Positions 12,301 through 27,300 of a DNA stretch of 64,000 nt are shown here, piece by piece. The notes under the pieces were generated by a model that was not told the origin of the DNA, did not search any database, and saw nothing but the letters and a program-made list of their open reading frames with translations. The translations under genes were made by a program, and so were the position numbers. Source of the stretch: Ciona intestinalis. Lineage: Eukaryota; Chordata; Ascidiacea; Phlebobranchia; Cionidae. Each line of letters opens with the position of its first letter. Positions within the stretch are counted from its first letter, which is position 1. The stretch spans positions 708,853 through 772,852 of the forward strand of contig NW_004190397.2 in assembly GCF_000224145.3 (NCBI RefSeq). The letters are read 5' to 3'.

Positions 12301-15300
12301 GTCACTAATGGGTTGTCCAAATTATAAGCCATATCAAAAAAAAAACAAAGTTGAAAAGTGTGGTGTGCACACATGGATAAAAAATTATGCGAAAATACGT
12401 TTCTACAAAGTAGTGTCGCAAAGTTGAACACCGGTCGCATGAAAGACTTAAATAGGCTTCCCAGGTGTTTGGGTAATGAGCCAAATCTGGTCCAAATCCC
12501 AGGTCCTTGACAAGGACCCTCGCCCATAAAGAATAAAACACAACTTTTAAATTTCTAGCGGGGCACGCATGCATACCATGCAATGCAACCCTATTAACAC
12601 CTAATCACCTATTGCTATATTAATTATGTATATATTAAATTTCAGGAAAGAGCAGCCAGACCTTGACCTGCAATCACCCGTATTATGTTGGTTTCAAATG
12701 CTTGAACAATGCCAGCGTGAAAGCAAAGATCATCAATCATTATCAAACATATATGCTAATCACTTTATTCCAAGGTTGCAGATTGTAGTTGAAGATGCCA
12801 TAAGACTTCACAAAAAAGTGAGTAATATTCTTTTGTGATTAATAAGTTTTAAGTTTATTCTTTTATTCTTTAGTGAGTAATAAGTTTTAAGTACAATATA
12901 GCTTATTCTGCTGTGAAGTGAAAACAAACAAGCAGAGTCAAACATATACTGAAATTAAAATTGGATAATTCTGTGGCTCTTTTTGAAATTATTTTATAAA
13001 GTTACATTTTTAAAATACAGTTACACTCATAGTCGTCAAACATAGAGAACCTTATTAATTGTGTAATGTGTTAAATGAAGTATAATTTATGTTTGACTCT
13101 GCTTGTTTATTGCCTCCAAACAGCAAGATAAAGTTACACTGTACTTAAATTCGAAGTAGAATTTATAAGTCACCCCCCCCCCCGAGTTTAAACCATTGGG
13201 GTAAAATAACATTCTATACACCCCTAATGGTTTGCCCTATGTGTTTTTGGCAAAATTAAGTGTACCCAAAAAACGAAAAAAAGCTTTGTATCAGTTTTAG
13301 CTTTAAGCTTCCCTGAATTTAAGGACTTTTTTAAATAGTAGCATTTTAGTTGTGGTCATTTTTGCTGACTGGTTTATAATTTAAAATCTCTTGTGTCCTT
13401 GGGCAAGACTATTAAAGGTAATTGCTACTAATCCATTGCAGTAATAGGTTGCTTAAGTTTTTTTTTATTATATAGCAGTAAAACATTTTTTTAAATATAA
13501 TATATCCATCTAAGGGACTTTTTTATATATTATATATATACATTTATATTATTAAAACAAAATGTAAAAACAATAGATAGAAAAGCTTTTTTATGTAGTT
13601 ATAATATCAAGAAAAGTATATGGAAAAGGTTTTTTATTTTTATCACATTTAATACTTTTCCTCGTTTTAAAATTACAATTTTTCCAGACACGTGAGATCG
13701 CTCTATGCTCGCATGAAGATTTACTTAAAGATCTTCGTAAGCTGTATCAGTCCATGCAGCTATATCAAGTGTATTATACTGAGTATGTACAAGCTGAAAG
13801 CAAGTTACGAGTTGCGGAAAAACAGGTGAATTACACGTTCTGTTATCTGTATATGGATTTTAGTAGCTGTATCTAATGTGATATATAATTTTACAAGTTA
13901 CAAGTTGTGTAAAAAAAAAAAAATTACACATTTTGTTATTTGTAAATGAATTTTAATGCCTGTACGCTGTACCTAATGTATGGTATAATTTTACAAGTTA
14001 CAAATTGAGAAAAACAAGTAAATTACACATTCTGTTATCTGTATATGGATTTTAGTAGCTGTATCTAATGTGTTGTATAATTTTTACAAATTAGAAATTG
14101 AGAAAAACTGGTAAACTATGCTTTCAGAGGTGGCATTCCCGGCTAACGACGAAACTAGTCGCCGCCTAAATCGACTGACTGAAATTTAGATTTCGACCTT
14201 TAGATTTCTAACTTTTGTAATAAGTAATGCACAGAAATTTAGTCGTCCGACTAAAAACCGAATACCATCTCTGGTATGCGTATATGGATTTAAGTGCATG
14301 TACCTAATGTTTGGTATAATTTTAACAAATTACAAATTGAGAAAAACAGGTAAATTACGTTTTTTATGCGTATATGGATTTTAATGCCTGTACCTATCGC
14401 GTGGTATTATGGGTTTACGGTTTAAATTTTCTCGTTTATTTATTTTAGTTTGACAAAAGGAATGAGAAAACTTTAGAAAACTCCCCGAAAACTGGGACAA
14501 CAAAGTCAGAAAGGTCTACNTTCGTTCCGAAAATTGGAAAAATTAAAAGAAAAAGTAAGTTTTTATGGAAAACCATAAAATTCAAACCCCAAAAAATGAA
14601 ACCTCAAAAAATTGACTAAGGTTTGGCCACACGTAAGCCAAAGTTTTTACTCTTGATGCTACAGACTTTTTAGGTAAATTTCAAAAGTTAAAATTAAACC
14701 GTCATTATGTAGATATTGTGTATATTAATTTTGAAGAGATAAATGTAAACCGATTTTATGTAGCAATGATTAGTTTTTATGTAGATATCTCAGTTTTCAT
14801 TAAGATATTCTCAGTTTTATTTAGTAATTTTCAGTTTTTCTGTAGATATTCTTAGCTTTTATTTAGAAATTCCCAGTTTTTATTTGGACATTCTCAGTTT
14901 TTATTTAGAAATTCTCCATTTTTTATGTAGATATCTCAGTTTTCATTTAGATATTCTTAGTTTTTATTTAGTAATTTTCAGTTTTCATGTAGATATTCTT
15001 AGTTTTTTTTGTAAATCGTCTTTGTATTAATAAGTGTCATCTTACAGAGACAACTCAAGTACTCTGAGAGCAATCTCAAATCTGTGAAAGCACGTAATGA
15101 ATACATACTTCAACTAGAAGCTACAAATGCTGCTATCAAGAAATATTATGGAGTAGATATCGACAACTTGTTAGATGTAAGCATATACTCATATAATTGT
15201 TACTATTTTTAACCAGTATGTCTTTTTTATATATTGTATTTTTATCTTTTTTTTCTGTTTTCTTTTTTTACACGTGTAGTTATTATGATTTTTTTGGCAA

Positions 15301-18300
15301 ATTTGTCTTTTATTTATCTTGTTTTTTTTTTATCTTTTTATGTTTGCTTTTTTTTTCTTTCTTTTTGATGTAAACATATACTGTAGTTATTATGATTTTT
15401 TTTGAACAATATTTCTTTTATTTATACTGTATTTTCATCTTTTTCAGTTTTTTTTTCCTTTTTAATTTTGTTTGATTTTTTTTTATGTTAATTTAAATCA
15501 TTTTTGAAATTTTTATTTTATTGTTAAGTAAAAAAATATTTTACAAAAAAAACTGTAAGAAAAGGTTCTCAAAATATACAGTTCAGAGTGTTTAACTAAA
15601 TGATGTAATGTAATACAGTTACATTTTTCTATTTAAACTTTTTTGTATTTTTTACTTAATGTTGCCCTGTTTTAAATTATAGTAAAACAGTGTGTTTAAA
15701 TCAATGTTCGTTTCATTATGATGTCATAATGTTGCTACAGACGATGGGCATGGGGTACCACAAGTCACTTGAGCGAGCATGGGGTTCATTTATATCAGCT
15801 GAAGTTGCCGCACAAGACTCCAAAATGACTGGCGTTGGCTTGCTGAAGAAAACTGTACAAGAACTGGACCATGATAAGGACAAGAAAAGGTTTTTCATTT
15901 TCAAGAGATTTTTTTTTTCTTTTTAATAGTGAAAAATTTTGTCCCATCATTTAGGACCAAATTTAACAAAAAAATGTTTTCTTTTTTTATGTAGTGAAGT
16001 TTACACATTTATCCTCATTTTAGTTAAACTTTAAAGAAATGTGCTCTTAACTTTTTTTTTAGTAAAGTTTTAAACGGAAAAAGTATATTTTTAAAATATA
16101 TGTTGTTTAGTAAGATGGAGAAAGATGGGACACTTTTTCATTCTATTTCTCTGCCCATTTGGTAGTAAACAAGAAACATTTAAAGAATTCTAAAACCGTA
16201 TCCTCGCAACTCCTATAGACTGTTGTTAATTCTCTAAAACACGATCAGGATATTTAGATATTATGTGCTAAAAGTGTCCTGTTTCCCCCACCCTACTAAT
16301 ATATATGTATGTGTGTTTTTTAATTAAACTTTTCCCACAGATGTATGGAAAACAATGTGAATGCATTCGCCACGCCACCTGAGTTTATAATGATGACACA
16401 CAGCAGTGATGATGTGGCCAAAGTATCGCTTGCTCTTCCTCAGCTGCATCGGGAGATTGACAAAAGATGTAGTGAGATGGAGAGGACAGTACAACAAATG
16501 CTCACGGATGAAGATGAGGTAAAATTATCTCCATGCAGTGGCGCAGCCAGATAAAAAAAAACGGGGGTGGGTTTAATCAAAAAAATTTCAAAAAAATTGT
16601 TTTTTAAATTTTTTTTTAATTAATTTTTTTATGGGTTTCAAAGGGGGGGGGGGGGTTGCGACAACTCCCTGGCTGCGCCACGGTCTGCATGTTTTTAAAT
16701 TTTCGATTCTGTACTTGTAGGTGTGGGTTGGGACAGGGCACCTTTACAGTACGTAGCATCCAAATATCATAATCATGTTTTAAACAACAAAATACGGTCT
16801 GTGGGAATCATAAGAATACGTTTTTTTTATTATGTGTGTGAGGTCCTTGTCAAGGATTTAGGCCAGATTTGTCTCATGGCCCCAACACCCAAAAAGCCAT
16901 AACATATACACATAGGCGCCGATTTTTTTAAATTGCAGAAGAGGCCACGTTTATGATGACGTCATTCATTTTGCAGAAATTAGGAAAATACGGTATACGC
17001 GATTTTTTTATCACTCGCGCCAAAACACGATTAAGCTATACTTTCCATGGCAGCAGTAACAATAACGGCGACTATTAAAGTTTGCCAAAGCTGCTGCCTA
17101 TTGTTCATGCGGGTATGAAACTGGCAAAATCACACAGTCAAACTCGTTCGCCGTTCTTTGAAGGACGTTGTTCGTACGATACGCACACGAACATTAATGA
17201 CGCCTCAACAAACATCAATGCTGTTGATTATTACATAGGTCTTAATTTTGTACAGATCTAGTGTTTGTGGGGTTTTTAAATCATTAAAACTGTTTGTAGA
17301 TCGTTTTTAAGCGATTCGCAACATAGGCTTTGCCTGTCAATCGTTACTTCGATGACGAATTAATTTTACGAGCAGCTAAAGTTTGTTCCAAAATATGTAG
17401 CAAGCACCTATGTCTGCAGATGGCTGTTAAAGTACTTAAGTTGAACCCAAGGACATCTTCCACGCAAAAAGATTAAACCGTTAAGTTAAAGCTTTAATGT
17501 GTTTAATACAGACCGATGTATGTGTTATTTGTTTTATTTTAATACAGTCGTTGTATAACCGTATTTCAAGNNNNNNNNNNNNNNNNNNNNNNNNNNNNNN
17601 NNNNNNNNNNNNNNNNNNNNCTATTTATTTGTATACCAAAAGTATTTTATCAAAACATTTTTGTTTATTTTTAGTTTTTAGGTTTATATTTTATACACCA
17701 AAAGTGTTTTATTAAAACATTTTTGTCGATTCTTTTTTTTGCCTTATATTTTGTTTAAAAAAGTTTAATTATAATTTTAAAGTAAATTTTTTGTTTGTTT
17801 TTTTCTACAGAAATCCCTATAGCTGAAACTAGCACATTTACAAGGTATGTGACTTCTTATTGGTTATGTTTATTGTTTATTATGTTATTTATATCAGAGT
17901 TGGCATTTTTTATTGTACTTGATGTAGATATATTTCAAATTGTCCTATTTATTTTTCAATAACAACAAAAACACCCAACTCTGAAAATATCAATTTACAG
18001 ATAGTTATCTATATTATGTATAGTAGGGTGGGGGAAGATGGGACACCTTTCATTTTATTTTCTTGTCCCATTTGGTAGTAAACAAAGAACATTCAAAGAA
18101 TTATAAAAACCGTATTTTCAAGACTCCCATAGACCGTTATTAATTGTTTAAAACACAATCAGGATATTTGGATAATATGTGCTTAAGATGTCCCATCTTA
18201 CCCCACAATACCTGTCCCATCTTACCCCACATATAATAAGAACAAACAAGGAAATTTTTAAAAATAGAAGTTTTCCCCAATTTTATTTTCCCTTTAAAAA

Positions 18301-21300
18301 ACGATCAATTTGCGCTAGATAAAGAAAATTTTTCTACACAGAATATGAATTTAATTTTATTTGACGTATAATATAATCACCTAGTAATTTTTTCTTTGTT
18401 TGTTTTTTTAAATTATTTATAAATTCAATTCTAATGCAATCTGTTCTATAAATTATTCTATAACACTCATATATGTCTAATAAAATAGCAAATTTTAGTT
18501 TATATTTAGATTAGTTTTGTATAGGTTGTATTTAGTTGCATAGGCGCCAAACATGGGGTGTCACGAGTTTAAATTTCCCCTTAAATTTAATAATTAAATA
18601 GGTTTGGAAACAGGGGTGACGTTATATGTCTTAGCACTCCATTTTTAACCTACTGTTATCTATTTATATAAAAATAAGCCAAAGTATTTTGCATTCACCA
18701 TATTAATCAATGAAGTTTCTTATGTAGGACTACTATGAGTGTAACTGTATTTTGACAATGTGCCCCTGAAATTTTACTAAAAATATTCCGAAAATTTTAT
18801 GCCTTTTTTTAAAAAACGACAAAATTCATATTATATCGGAAATTTCATTTTTTTTTCGATTTTCAAGTTTGGTGTCTATTCATTTTTTTTTCGGTTTTAA
18901 AGTTTGGTGTCTTTCCAAGTTTGGTGCCTATGTTTAATATTGTTTTTATTTTATAAAATTATCAACCGTATGCATTTTGTCTCACTGTATGTCTATGTAT
19001 TGTTGAATGCTAACACAATATTAGTTGTAACCTGTATTTGCATTGTACTAACTGCATGTTATATTCCACGGGTGTAGTAAATCTGGTCCACCAACTGTAC
19101 TTCGTAAGCCCAAAAAAAAGTTTATTCGTCGCAAGAGAGCTAAACACTCACAAGTCAACATAGCATGCCACTTTAGCACCGACCTGCAAGCTTATTTAAA
19201 GGTATATTAATCAAAAACATAAAAAAATTGCTTAAAACAACGAAATTTTTTATAAAAAAAACTTTAAAAAAATTTATAAAAAAATTCTGATATTTTTTAA
19301 AGGAAGTCAAAATGATTTATAAAAAAAAAGGTTTCTACAAAAATAATTTATTTAAAAAAAGGTTTCATTTTTTAAAGGAAAAAACTGTTTTTAAGGTTTT
19401 TCTTACAAAAAGGTATTTTGGGGGAATTTTGGATTTTTTTACAAAATCACAAACCAACAGAATTGCAAGCAAAAGTGATGTTCGGCTCAAAAATGTTGTG
19501 TGCACACATACATAACTGTACATGCAACCTACATATAGGGATGCACATTACAGAATAATTAGGTATTCTAGGATATCCTAGAATACTTTATTTCGAATCT
19601 AGAATTCCGTATCTAGAATTTCGAATCTTTTTATATTTATAGATTCTATCATAGTAGCCTTGTTGGATCATGAGCTGTAAAATGATCAAAAATTGTACTA
19701 TTGGGTAGTTTTTGCGTCATGAAACGTATAGCAAGCTATGAAAAGAAATATAATAAATTTCAAAAATTGTTTATATACTTTATGAGATGAGGTGTGATGA
19801 CGTCATTAAACAGAATACCGAATCCCTTAATTAGATTTGAATACAAAAGGATTCGAATCTCATGGATTCGAAATTCTGTAATGTGCATCCTTACCTACAT
19901 ATAGGCTAGAGTAGAATAATTTTTACTTCTTTACAGCCCACTGTATAAAGTAGCAGGTGATACAGAATCAACAATAACTGTATAACGAAATTAACATTTG
20001 TTTTGAAAAATGTTTAAAAAAAGTTTTAAATAAATGTTCAAAATATATTCAAAAATGTGATGTGCCTCAAGCATTAGAGCTTGGTGTGAATCTAAAAAGT
20101 AACATCACTGGTATTGCTTAAAAACAAGAATGAAACCTGTTGTTGTGTATTTCTAATGCATTCATTCAGTTGAACTGGTCTAATGAATATTTTATGAAGC
20201 CAAGGTTTTTAAACTGTCTACATCAAGGGTGACTGTCTGTTTCATCTGCACAGCTGGATTACCATGTAAAATGCAATGACTATCATGCAGAATTAAAAAA
20301 ATTGTGCCTTTTTAACTTTAATATTCGAAAAAAACATATCAGAAACCATAAGACTTACAATTTAAAGTTGTTTTTATTAGTTTTAGTATGTGTAAAATGC
20401 AATGACTGTCCTACAGAAAAAAAAGTGCCTTTTAAACTTCAATATTCAAAAAAACATATCAGAAACCATAAGACTTACAATTTAAAGTTGTTTTTATTAG
20501 TTTTAGTATGTGTAAAATGCAATGACTAGCCTACAAAAAATTAGAGCCTTTTTAACTTCAATATTCAAAAACCATATCAAAAACAATAATGCTTACAAAT
20601 TATATTTTTTAGTGTTTTTATGAGTAAAGTGCATGGACTGTTCTACAGAAAAAATAAGGCTTTTTAAACCTAAAAAAAATTAGGGCCTTTTTAAATATTC
20701 AAAAAACAAAAAGACAATTTAAAATCAAACAACGTTTTTATATCGTTTATAATGTACTGTACAATGTACCTATATATTAATTAACCTTTCTTAATTTAAA
20801 ATAAAATGAAATGGGTAGTGTTCCGCTTAAATGTTAAACTTTAAAAGTACTAAAAAAATTTTAAAGCCACATACTTTTTGTGTGAAAATTTTCATAAAAA
20901 AGTCTTCAAAATATAATTTTTCAAAATTGTAAAATATTTTCATTTTTGTCCTTAATGTTGCTTTGCGTTTGAAGTCAATTTTGTTTTGTAGATTTCAAAT
21001 TTTAAATGTTATTAAGTGAAAGCACTTAATATTGACAAACCGCATACTTACTTTATTAAAGTACTAAACTTTATTAAAGTACTTTCTAAAATTTCAAAAT
21101 TGACAAAAATATAAATTTTGTTTTATGGAAATGGGAATAGAAAGTTTATGGAAATGGGAATAGAAAGACCTAAAACTTTATTAAAGTACTTTCCAAAATT
21201 TCAAAATTGACAAAAATATAAATTTTGTTTTATGGAAATGGGAATAGAAAGTTTTATTAAAATAAACTCTAAAATATAAAAATTGATGTTTAACCATTTA

Positions 21301-24300
21301 AAATTTAAACCAGCAGAATTTCAGCTTTGGGGCTATTTTAGTTAGGGTTCAAAACTGTAGGCTTAATTTGTGTGGCTTAAAAATATGGCCTTAAAACTGG
21401 TATATAAATAATACCTTTTATTTGGTTAAAAACTGTAGGCTTTATTTTGTGGCCTTGAAAATGTGGCTTTAAAACTTAATATTTAAATATAACCATTTGT
21501 TTAATAAAAAACTGTAGGCTTTATTTTGTGGCCTTAAAAACGCGGCTTTAAAACTTCATGTTTATATATAACCGTTTATTTGTTTGTAAATGTCTTTAAA
21601 ATTAACCCACTCTTCATAACCATTCAGTGTTGTATAGTTGAATGTAACATGTGTAGATGTTGATGCATGCATCTAACAGTTTGTCCTATAACGGTGTTAC
21701 GGACATCACTTTTAAATTTATTTTATTGTTAAAAGGCCACGTCGGTCTCTGAGAAAACTACAGGTAAGACGCATGGTTGGTGAATGTGAACTAACCATGA
21801 AAAATTGTGTTTTTATTGTGTTTTGGGCTGATAAAAGCTCATTAGGCTTATTTGTAAGGTTTTTTGGGGTGTAGGACCTCGCCTATATAGAAGACTATGT
21901 GTTTTATTGGGGTAACGGGCATGAGATGTGAATTAACCATAAAAAAAATTGTTTTTAAAGTGTTTTGAACTGGTAAAAGCCCATTATGCTTATTTGTAGG
22001 GTCTTTTGGGTTCTGCTGTAGGACCTAACCTATAAACAACACTATTAGCCTGTTCACATGGGAAAAAAAGAAGGCATATCGCTTTTTTTTTTGAAAAAGT
22101 GGCAAATATTTGCTGAGTCACTTTTTAAAAAGGCACAATTTTGGACCAAGCCGCGAGGTGGTCCAGACGATAAAAGTCTCGTAAAAAAAGACATTTCATA
22201 GCGTGCAAATTAAAACTAATCTTCACTATTTGAAGACAAAAATAAAAATTTGTGTTAAGTGTATTAATAATATAGATTTTCTATCTCAAGTTTGTTTTTA
22301 AGGCATTTTGCTGCAAATTTTCTTCTCTTGGTTTTTTGAATTATATAATCTTGGCGACTGTATTAAAAGAGATAAAAAAAAAATAAAATTTACATTTTCT
22401 TACCTCAAATTTTGTTGTTTTTGAAACATTTTGGTGCTCATTCCCTTCTCTTCGTTGTTTTATTTAATATAATTTTAGCTACTGTATTCGAAGAAAGTAA
22501 AAATTTTAAAGTTACGTTTATGTCGTAATACTCATTTTCTCCTCAAAAAATTTTGTTGTTTTTAAAACATTTTTCTGCTAATTCTCTTTATTTTTAAATC
22601 TATACAATCTTCGCGACTGTATTCGGAGAATTTTTTTAATAAAGTTACATTTCTATAGTAGTTTAAACTTAACCATAACACAGGAATCTGGTCGATCCAT
22701 TCCGCTCGTAGTTGAAAGTTGTATTCGTATTTTGAACTTGTATGGGTTACATCATCAAGGCATATTCCGTGTCCCTGGTTCCCATCAGGTCGGTATTTTG
22801 TGTGATATTTTTTACTTAATGTTTTTTTTTTAATGTTGTTTTTACTTATGTACTTTGCTTTTACTTGCATTATATATTATACTGTTTTTTATTTGTCATA
22901 TTTTTATGTACTGTGGAGCAGTTTATATCATATTTTTTGATTAGTTATACATAACATTAATTTTTTTTATTTTTTGGTTCCATTTAGCCATTGAAAAAGA
23001 ACAAAAAAAGAGAATATAGAATTGTCAAAAATGCGAATCTCTATAATAAAGAAAAACAGCAATACGTAATAAAAAATGTCAAAATTCACAAAAACAGTAA
23101 ATGACAAAAACAAAGATTTAGAAGAAGTCAAAAACTAATAAAAAAAACATTAAAAAAAATACCAAAAATTAACCAAAAACCAATTCCCCTCAGGAAATAA
23201 CGGAAATGAAGCGACTTTTTGAGGCTGGTGAAGACCCAGTCAGTGAAAGAGAGGATGAAGTAGATATCAACTCAGTTGCAGGATTGCTTAAACTTTACTT
23301 CCGACAACTGGATGAGAAACTTTTTCCGAGATATATTTTTGATGATATTGTTCAGTGTGCACGTGAGTATTTATGTGAAATTCATAAAAAAGTTTTAAAA
23401 AAATCACGTGAAAATTATTCACGATATGTTAACTATATGAACTATATAACAAATCTTCTATATTAAGATTTTTCATGTTAATTTCGGATTACAATTTTTT
23501 ATATGTGTTGTGATTATATTGTAAGAACCACATTTCATTTTGTAAAACTTGATTTAGTTTTTTAAATGTTTTTTCAAATGATTATTTCACAAGATTTTTT
23601 TAAATGTTTTTTTTTAAAAGATTTTTTTCACATGATATTTCCATGATTTTTTTACATGTTTTTTACAAGATTTTTTCACATGAACAATTCACGTGATCCT
23701 TCCAGATATATCGGACATGGAAGATCGTGTTGTGAAAATCAGGAAGATTATTCTCAACATCCCTGAGTCCGTGCTCATCGTGATGAGATATCTCTTCGCG
23801 TTTCTTAACCAGTGAGTCTTATGTGTTTGATTGATTAAATTTTTTTAACTTTAAATTAAACTTTATTTTCTGTTTCACACATCTTGTGCCCGCTTACTAG
23901 TTACCACATATGTAACTTGCTTTATCCTTGTGTATCTGGAAAACGACAGTCATTATAACACAAGCATTCTGTTTCATACACCCCGTGCCTGCTTTTGAGC
24001 TACCATGTGTGCAACTTGTTTATCCTCATGTAGCCGGAAAACAGCAGTTGTTATAACAATGGTGTTCTGTTTCATATACCTCGTGTCCTCTTATGAATTA
24101 CAACATAATAACTTTGTAGGTTATGTGATTTTAATTATGTTGCTCGACAATGAGCATCAGGTTTATCAATGCACTATGTGTGTCTGGTGTATAAGAAGAC
24201 ACCCATATTACAACTCGACAGTGAGCACAAGGTATACCAAACTAACACGCTGCATGAACAGTTTATCGCAGAACAGCGACGAAAACATGATGGACGCATA

Positions 24301-27300
24301 CAACATAGCTGTCTGCTTTGGTCCCACTCTGTTACCAGTACCAGATAACTATGACCAAGTCACTTGCCAAGCTAATGTTAATGAAATCATAAAGGTTAGT
24401 ATATTTTTATATAAAATTTGGTAGTGTAAAATATACCCTTTTGAACATATAGTAGGTGGGGGAAGATGGGACACCTTTAGCACGTAATATACAAATATCC
24501 TGATCTTTTTTAAGTTTTAACAATTAACAACGGTCTATGGGAGTCGTGAGGATACGGTTTTTATAATTCTTTAAATGTTCTTCGTTTACTACCAAATGGT
24601 ACAATAAATTAAAATGAAAATGTGTCCCATCTTCCCCTACCCTACTATATATATGTATATAATGCAATATTCGCTGCCAAAACTTTTTTTTATTTCTAAT
24701 TTAAATTTTTTCAGCTTCCCCCTTTGCTTGTACAAAACCTGGTCCCCATTTGTTGCCATAGATATAATTCCAACAGTTAGTACTGTAGTAAAATATACCT
24801 TTTTGAACACACTAAAATAAGAGCAATATATTAGGCTGTTTTCAAATTCAACTAATGGTGTATCAAAGAAATATATTTCGGCAGGACGCTTACTAAGTTA
24901 AATAATATTAGAAAAATATATATTACTTTTTACTTTTTTTTAAATAATATTTTTTTTTTTTTGAAGAACTATTTCTTTTTTAAAAAATTGTTGTTTTTTT
25001 ATTTTTTTTATAAAAATAATGACATTTTTTTGGGGGGCAAGCAACTACCTCTGTGTTCACCAATAAATATAAACCACTTTAAACCAGTTTTTACTTACTA
25101 GACGATAGTAGTAAACCATGAAGCTATCTTCCCTGATAAAATGGATGGACCGGAATATGAAAAGGTCATGACCTCTGACGAGTTTGCCCCCGACGACCCC
25201 GGTGATACCATGGCAACTGAAGTCGACCAATCAGCTGCCGATCATCACAGCGCTTCAGCACACTCTAGTGTCAGCGATGACGGTACAATTTTATTATTAT
25301 ATTGCGTTCAATGTTCTTTGATTGCTACCAAATGGGATGAAAAAAATAGCACAAAAAGGTGTCCCGTCTTTCCCCACCCTACTCTAAGAGAGTGCTGTAC
25401 TACCACACACATAAAAATAGAAAGAAACGATGTCCCATTTTTACCCTGCCCAACTAAAATGACACTTTATATTGAATTTAACTTACTTTATTCTCGCGTG
25501 GCCGGAAAACGAAAGTCGTTATCACACGGGTTTAACACCTTGTGCCAGCTTACGAGTTACCATGTATGTTACTTTGTGGGTGATTATTTTTTTTTATTTA
25601 TTTTATTTTTAATGTATGTATAGCTGATAATTTGGACAACCCATTAGTGACCACTGGGTTGGAGCAATTGCCATTAAGTGTCTTGCCCAAGGACACATGC
25701 GCCCACAGTGGTAGCAGCAACGAGCCTTGAACCCATTACCTATGGGTTACAGGCAGGGCGCGCTAACCGATATGCCACATGTTAACACATACAAATATAA
25801 TGCAAATTTTTCTCACAGAATCTGAGCAGTTTTTGGAAGCGATGGCAAAGTATGATTATAAAGGTCGTTCAGATCGTGAGTTGTCTTTCTTAAAAGGTGA
25901 TTGCGTCACTTTGTACCATCGTGCGTCTGATGACTGGTGGGAAGGAAGTTTTAAAGGAAAAGATGGTCTTGTACCCCATGCTTATATCGTTGTACAAGAG
26001 TATATGTAAGTTTTGTATGCCATGTGTATTACAGTGTAGTTATGTATGGTACACCTACAAAGTAACATACTTGGTAACTCATAGGCTGGCACAAGGTGTG
26101 TGAAACAGAACACCAGTGTTATAACGACTGTCGTTTTTCGGCAATGCGAGGATAAAGTAAGTTACATTGATTCATTCATATATTAAATATGGGTATGTGT
26201 CCTTGGGCAAGACACTTAATGGCAATTGCTCCAACCCAGTGGTCACTAATGGGTTGTCCAAATTGTGCCGTTCATAAAAAATAATCACCCACAAAGTTAC
26301 ATACATGGTAACTCGTAAGCTGGCATAAGGTGTATGAAACAGAACACCTGTGTTATAACAACTGTCATTGCCTGCCATGCAAGAATAAATAAGTTACATT
26401 TATAATATTACATTAATGTACTTCTAATATACAATTGTGTCTATACTATAAAAAATAATAATCACCCACAAAGTAACATACTTGGTAACTCATAAACTGG
26501 CACGAGGTGTATGAACACACATGTTATAACCACCGTCATTTTCCAGCCACGTAAGGATAAAGTAAGTTACATTCATAAAACATAAATATGGTATATCTAA
26601 TATACATTTTATAACACAGAGATGGTATATCTGACGTATTATCAAGTTGCAATGAATCAGAAGTGAGTCTCGATAGTGGTGGAACCCCTCAATCACCTGC
26701 GCACAAAAGCTCACAATTTTTTAACCCATCAAATAACAGGTAATTTATAAAACTGGATAAAATAATGAATCGTTATACTTGGGTGGGGTAAGATGGGACA
26801 CCTTTAGCACATAATATCCAAATATCCTAATCACATTTTAAACAATTAACAATGGTAGTCGTGAGGATAAGGTTTTATAATTCTTTGAATGTTCTTTGTT
26901 TACTCTCAACTGGGACGAGAAAATAGAATGAAAAGTCGTTCCATTTTCCCCACCCTACTATATTTTGTAAGTCTAAATCTTGTATTATTGTCTCACAATA
27001 TAGTAGTTGGGTGCAAAATTGCTAACTTGCAGAAAGTATTGAATTATTGGAGTAAAGGTGGCTGTACACAGTATCCAGAATTCGTCCGTTTTGTCTGTTT
27101 TCTCCGTTGTAAAGTGTTGGTATGTTATAAATGTGAATATTTTTATTATTATTATAATACAATATAATATTGTCTTGGATTTAGGCAAAAGTTGGCTCAT
27201 TACCCCAACACCCAAAATAAAAATTTAAAAAATGAGAATAAGAAAATGTGTTTTTTTTCAGGAGAATGAGCAGTGAAACATCTCGTCCAGCTGACCAATC

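Noticed and set aside
20302..20529. Repetitive 75-codon open frame
   Set aside because: Direct translation of the 120-126-bp intronic tandem array.
24614..24820. Open frame containing CPT1-like residues in SRGAP intron as a functional exon of CPT1
   Set aside because: It is a truncated copy lacking the second half of the exon, and the intact exon exists at 45384-45523 in the correct gene context.
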